In this document: piece by piece, positions 5,746-6,483 of the stretch
Numbering within the stretch: position 1 is the first letter of the stretch
Layout: the number at the start of each line of letters is the position of its first letter
Source: 1XD8-76 sp051880335
GTDB taxonomy: Bacteria; Bacillota; Clostridia; Lachnospirales; Lachnospiraceae
Reading direction: 5' to 3'
Length of the DNA stretch: 6,483 nt
Assembly (NCBI GenBank): GCA_051880335.1
Contig: JBJENT010000245.1
Span: 1 to 6,483 of the forward strand
Notes under the pieces: generated by a model
What the model saw: only the letters and a program-made list of their open reading frames with translations
Told to the model about the DNA's origin: nothing
Database searches by the model: none
Made by a program: the position numbers and the translations under genes

Positions 5746-6483
5746 ATGGCTATTACAGCAAGCATGGTTAAAGAATTACGTGAAATGTCCGGTGCAGGTA
5801 TGATGGATTGTAAAAAAGCCCTGACAGAGACAAACGGTGATATGGATGCAGCTATGGAGTTCCTTAGAAAGAACGGACAGGCTAAAGCAGAGAAAAAAGC
5901 AAGCAGAATCGCTGCAGAAGGTGTATGTCGTATTGCGATTGATGGCAATAAAGCAGCAGTTGTTGAAGTAAACTCTGAAACAGACTTCGTTGCTAAGAAC
6001 GAGAAATTTACTACTTTTGTAGAAGCAGTTGCAAAACAGGCTCTGGCAAGCAGCGCAGTTGATGTAGAAGCTCTCCTTGCAGAACCATATATTGAAGATG
6101 CTTCTAAGACAGTGAATGATGTATTAGTAGAAAAAATCGCTACCATCGGTGAAAAACTGAGCGTAAGAAGATTCGAAAAAGTAGAAGCTGACGTTGTAGT
6201 AGGTTACTTACACGGTGGCGGACGTATTGGTGTTATTGTTGCAGCAGACAGTGATGTTAAGAACGAAGCTGTTGAAGAAGCATTAAAGAATATTGCTATG
6301 CAGGTTGCTGCTCTGAATCCAAAATATGTCAGCGAAGAGGAAGTAAGCGAAGAATATATCGCACATGAGAAAGAAATCCTTATGGCTCAGATCATGAATG
6401 ATCCTAAGGAATCCCAGAAACCGGAAAAGGTTATCGCTGGTATGGTTCAGGGTCGTATCAAGAAAGAATTAAAAGAAGTATGT
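5746..6483 (+). CDS. tsf: Translation elongation factor Ts (3' end missing)
   Basis: EF-Ts is the nucleotide exchange factor that recharges EF-Tu with GTP during protein synthesis. Translation starts at ATG 5746, 8 nt after AGGAGG (5732-5737). There are 246 codons in frame to the window edge without a stop, so the gene runs off the right end. The N-terminal UBA-like helical domain (about 1-50) has LREMSGAGMMDCKKAL and AMEFLRKNGQAKAEKKA. The EF-Tu-contacting motif TDFVAKN is at 79-85. The core continues with HGGGRIGVIVAAD and ALKNIAMQVAALNPKYV. It follows rpsB after 31 nt with no terminator seen, the standard rpsB-tsf operon. Confidence 0.98.
   Translation, partial: MAITASMVKELREMSGAGMMDCKKALTETNGDMDAAMEFLRKNGQAKAEKKASRIAAEGVCRIAIDGNKAAVVEVNSETDFVAKNEKFTTFVEAVAKQALASSAVDVEALLAEPYIEDASKTVNDVLVEKIATIGEKLSVRRFEKVEADVVVGYLHGGGRIGVIVAADSDVKNEAVEEALKNIAMQVAALNPKYVSEEEVSEEYIAHEKEILMAQIMNDPKESQKPEKVIAGMVQGRIKKELKEVC

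Noticed and set aside
5730..6146. Long open frame on the minus strand opposite tsf
   Set aside because: Shadow of the tsf coding frame: its translation is Ser/Ala-rich low complexity with no recognisable domain, and the plus-strand gene is certain.

Overview
The window reads as an ordinary chromosomal segment from a motile, low-to-mid GC Gram-positive bacterium of the class Clostridia, most likely a flagellated Lachnospiraceae (Roseburia/Agathobacter-like). That placement is inferred from protein style, gene order and strong GGAGG-type ribosome binding sites; the genus is not proven. All eight genes lie on the + strand, packed head to tail. No tRNA, rRNA, CRISPR array, insertion sequence or phage gene was seen.

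Layout. Bases 1-452 hold the end of cheD (chemoreceptor glutamine deamidase; its start is outside the window). Then come a small two-helix membrane protein of unknown function (467-712, TTG start), the flagellar sigma factor sigD/fliA (740-1510), a FapA/DUF342 beta-helix protein (1569-3158), a membrane-anchored coiled-coil protein with a C-terminal helix-turn-helix-like segment (3263-4162, DUF6115/SwrB-like), and a small MltG/YceG-like envelope protein without a catalytic domain (4163-4789). A weak terminator candidate and a structured leader (about 4790-4946) separate this group from rpsB (ribosomal protein S2, 4947-5714) and tsf (EF-Ts, 5746 to beyond the window end).

How it works together. 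The first six genes look like the distal end of a large fla/che operon: CheD tunes receptors, SigD switches on late flagellar genes, and the three proteins after SigD are candidates for flagellar assembly or envelope adaptation. The last two genes belong to the translation operon rpsB-tsf. The order cheD-sigD-(accessory genes)-rpsB-tsf matches the end of the Bacillus subtilis fla/che operon (cheD-sigD-swrB-rpsB-tsf), which gives the SwrB-like assignment positional support.

The points most worth following are the SwrB-like protein, the catalytic-domain-less MltG-like protein with thirteen five-residue repeat units, the duplicated N-terminal module in FapA, a 15-nt-arm hairpin before the SwrB-like gene, and a paired leader before rpsB. 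I see no clear evidence of a wholly new system.
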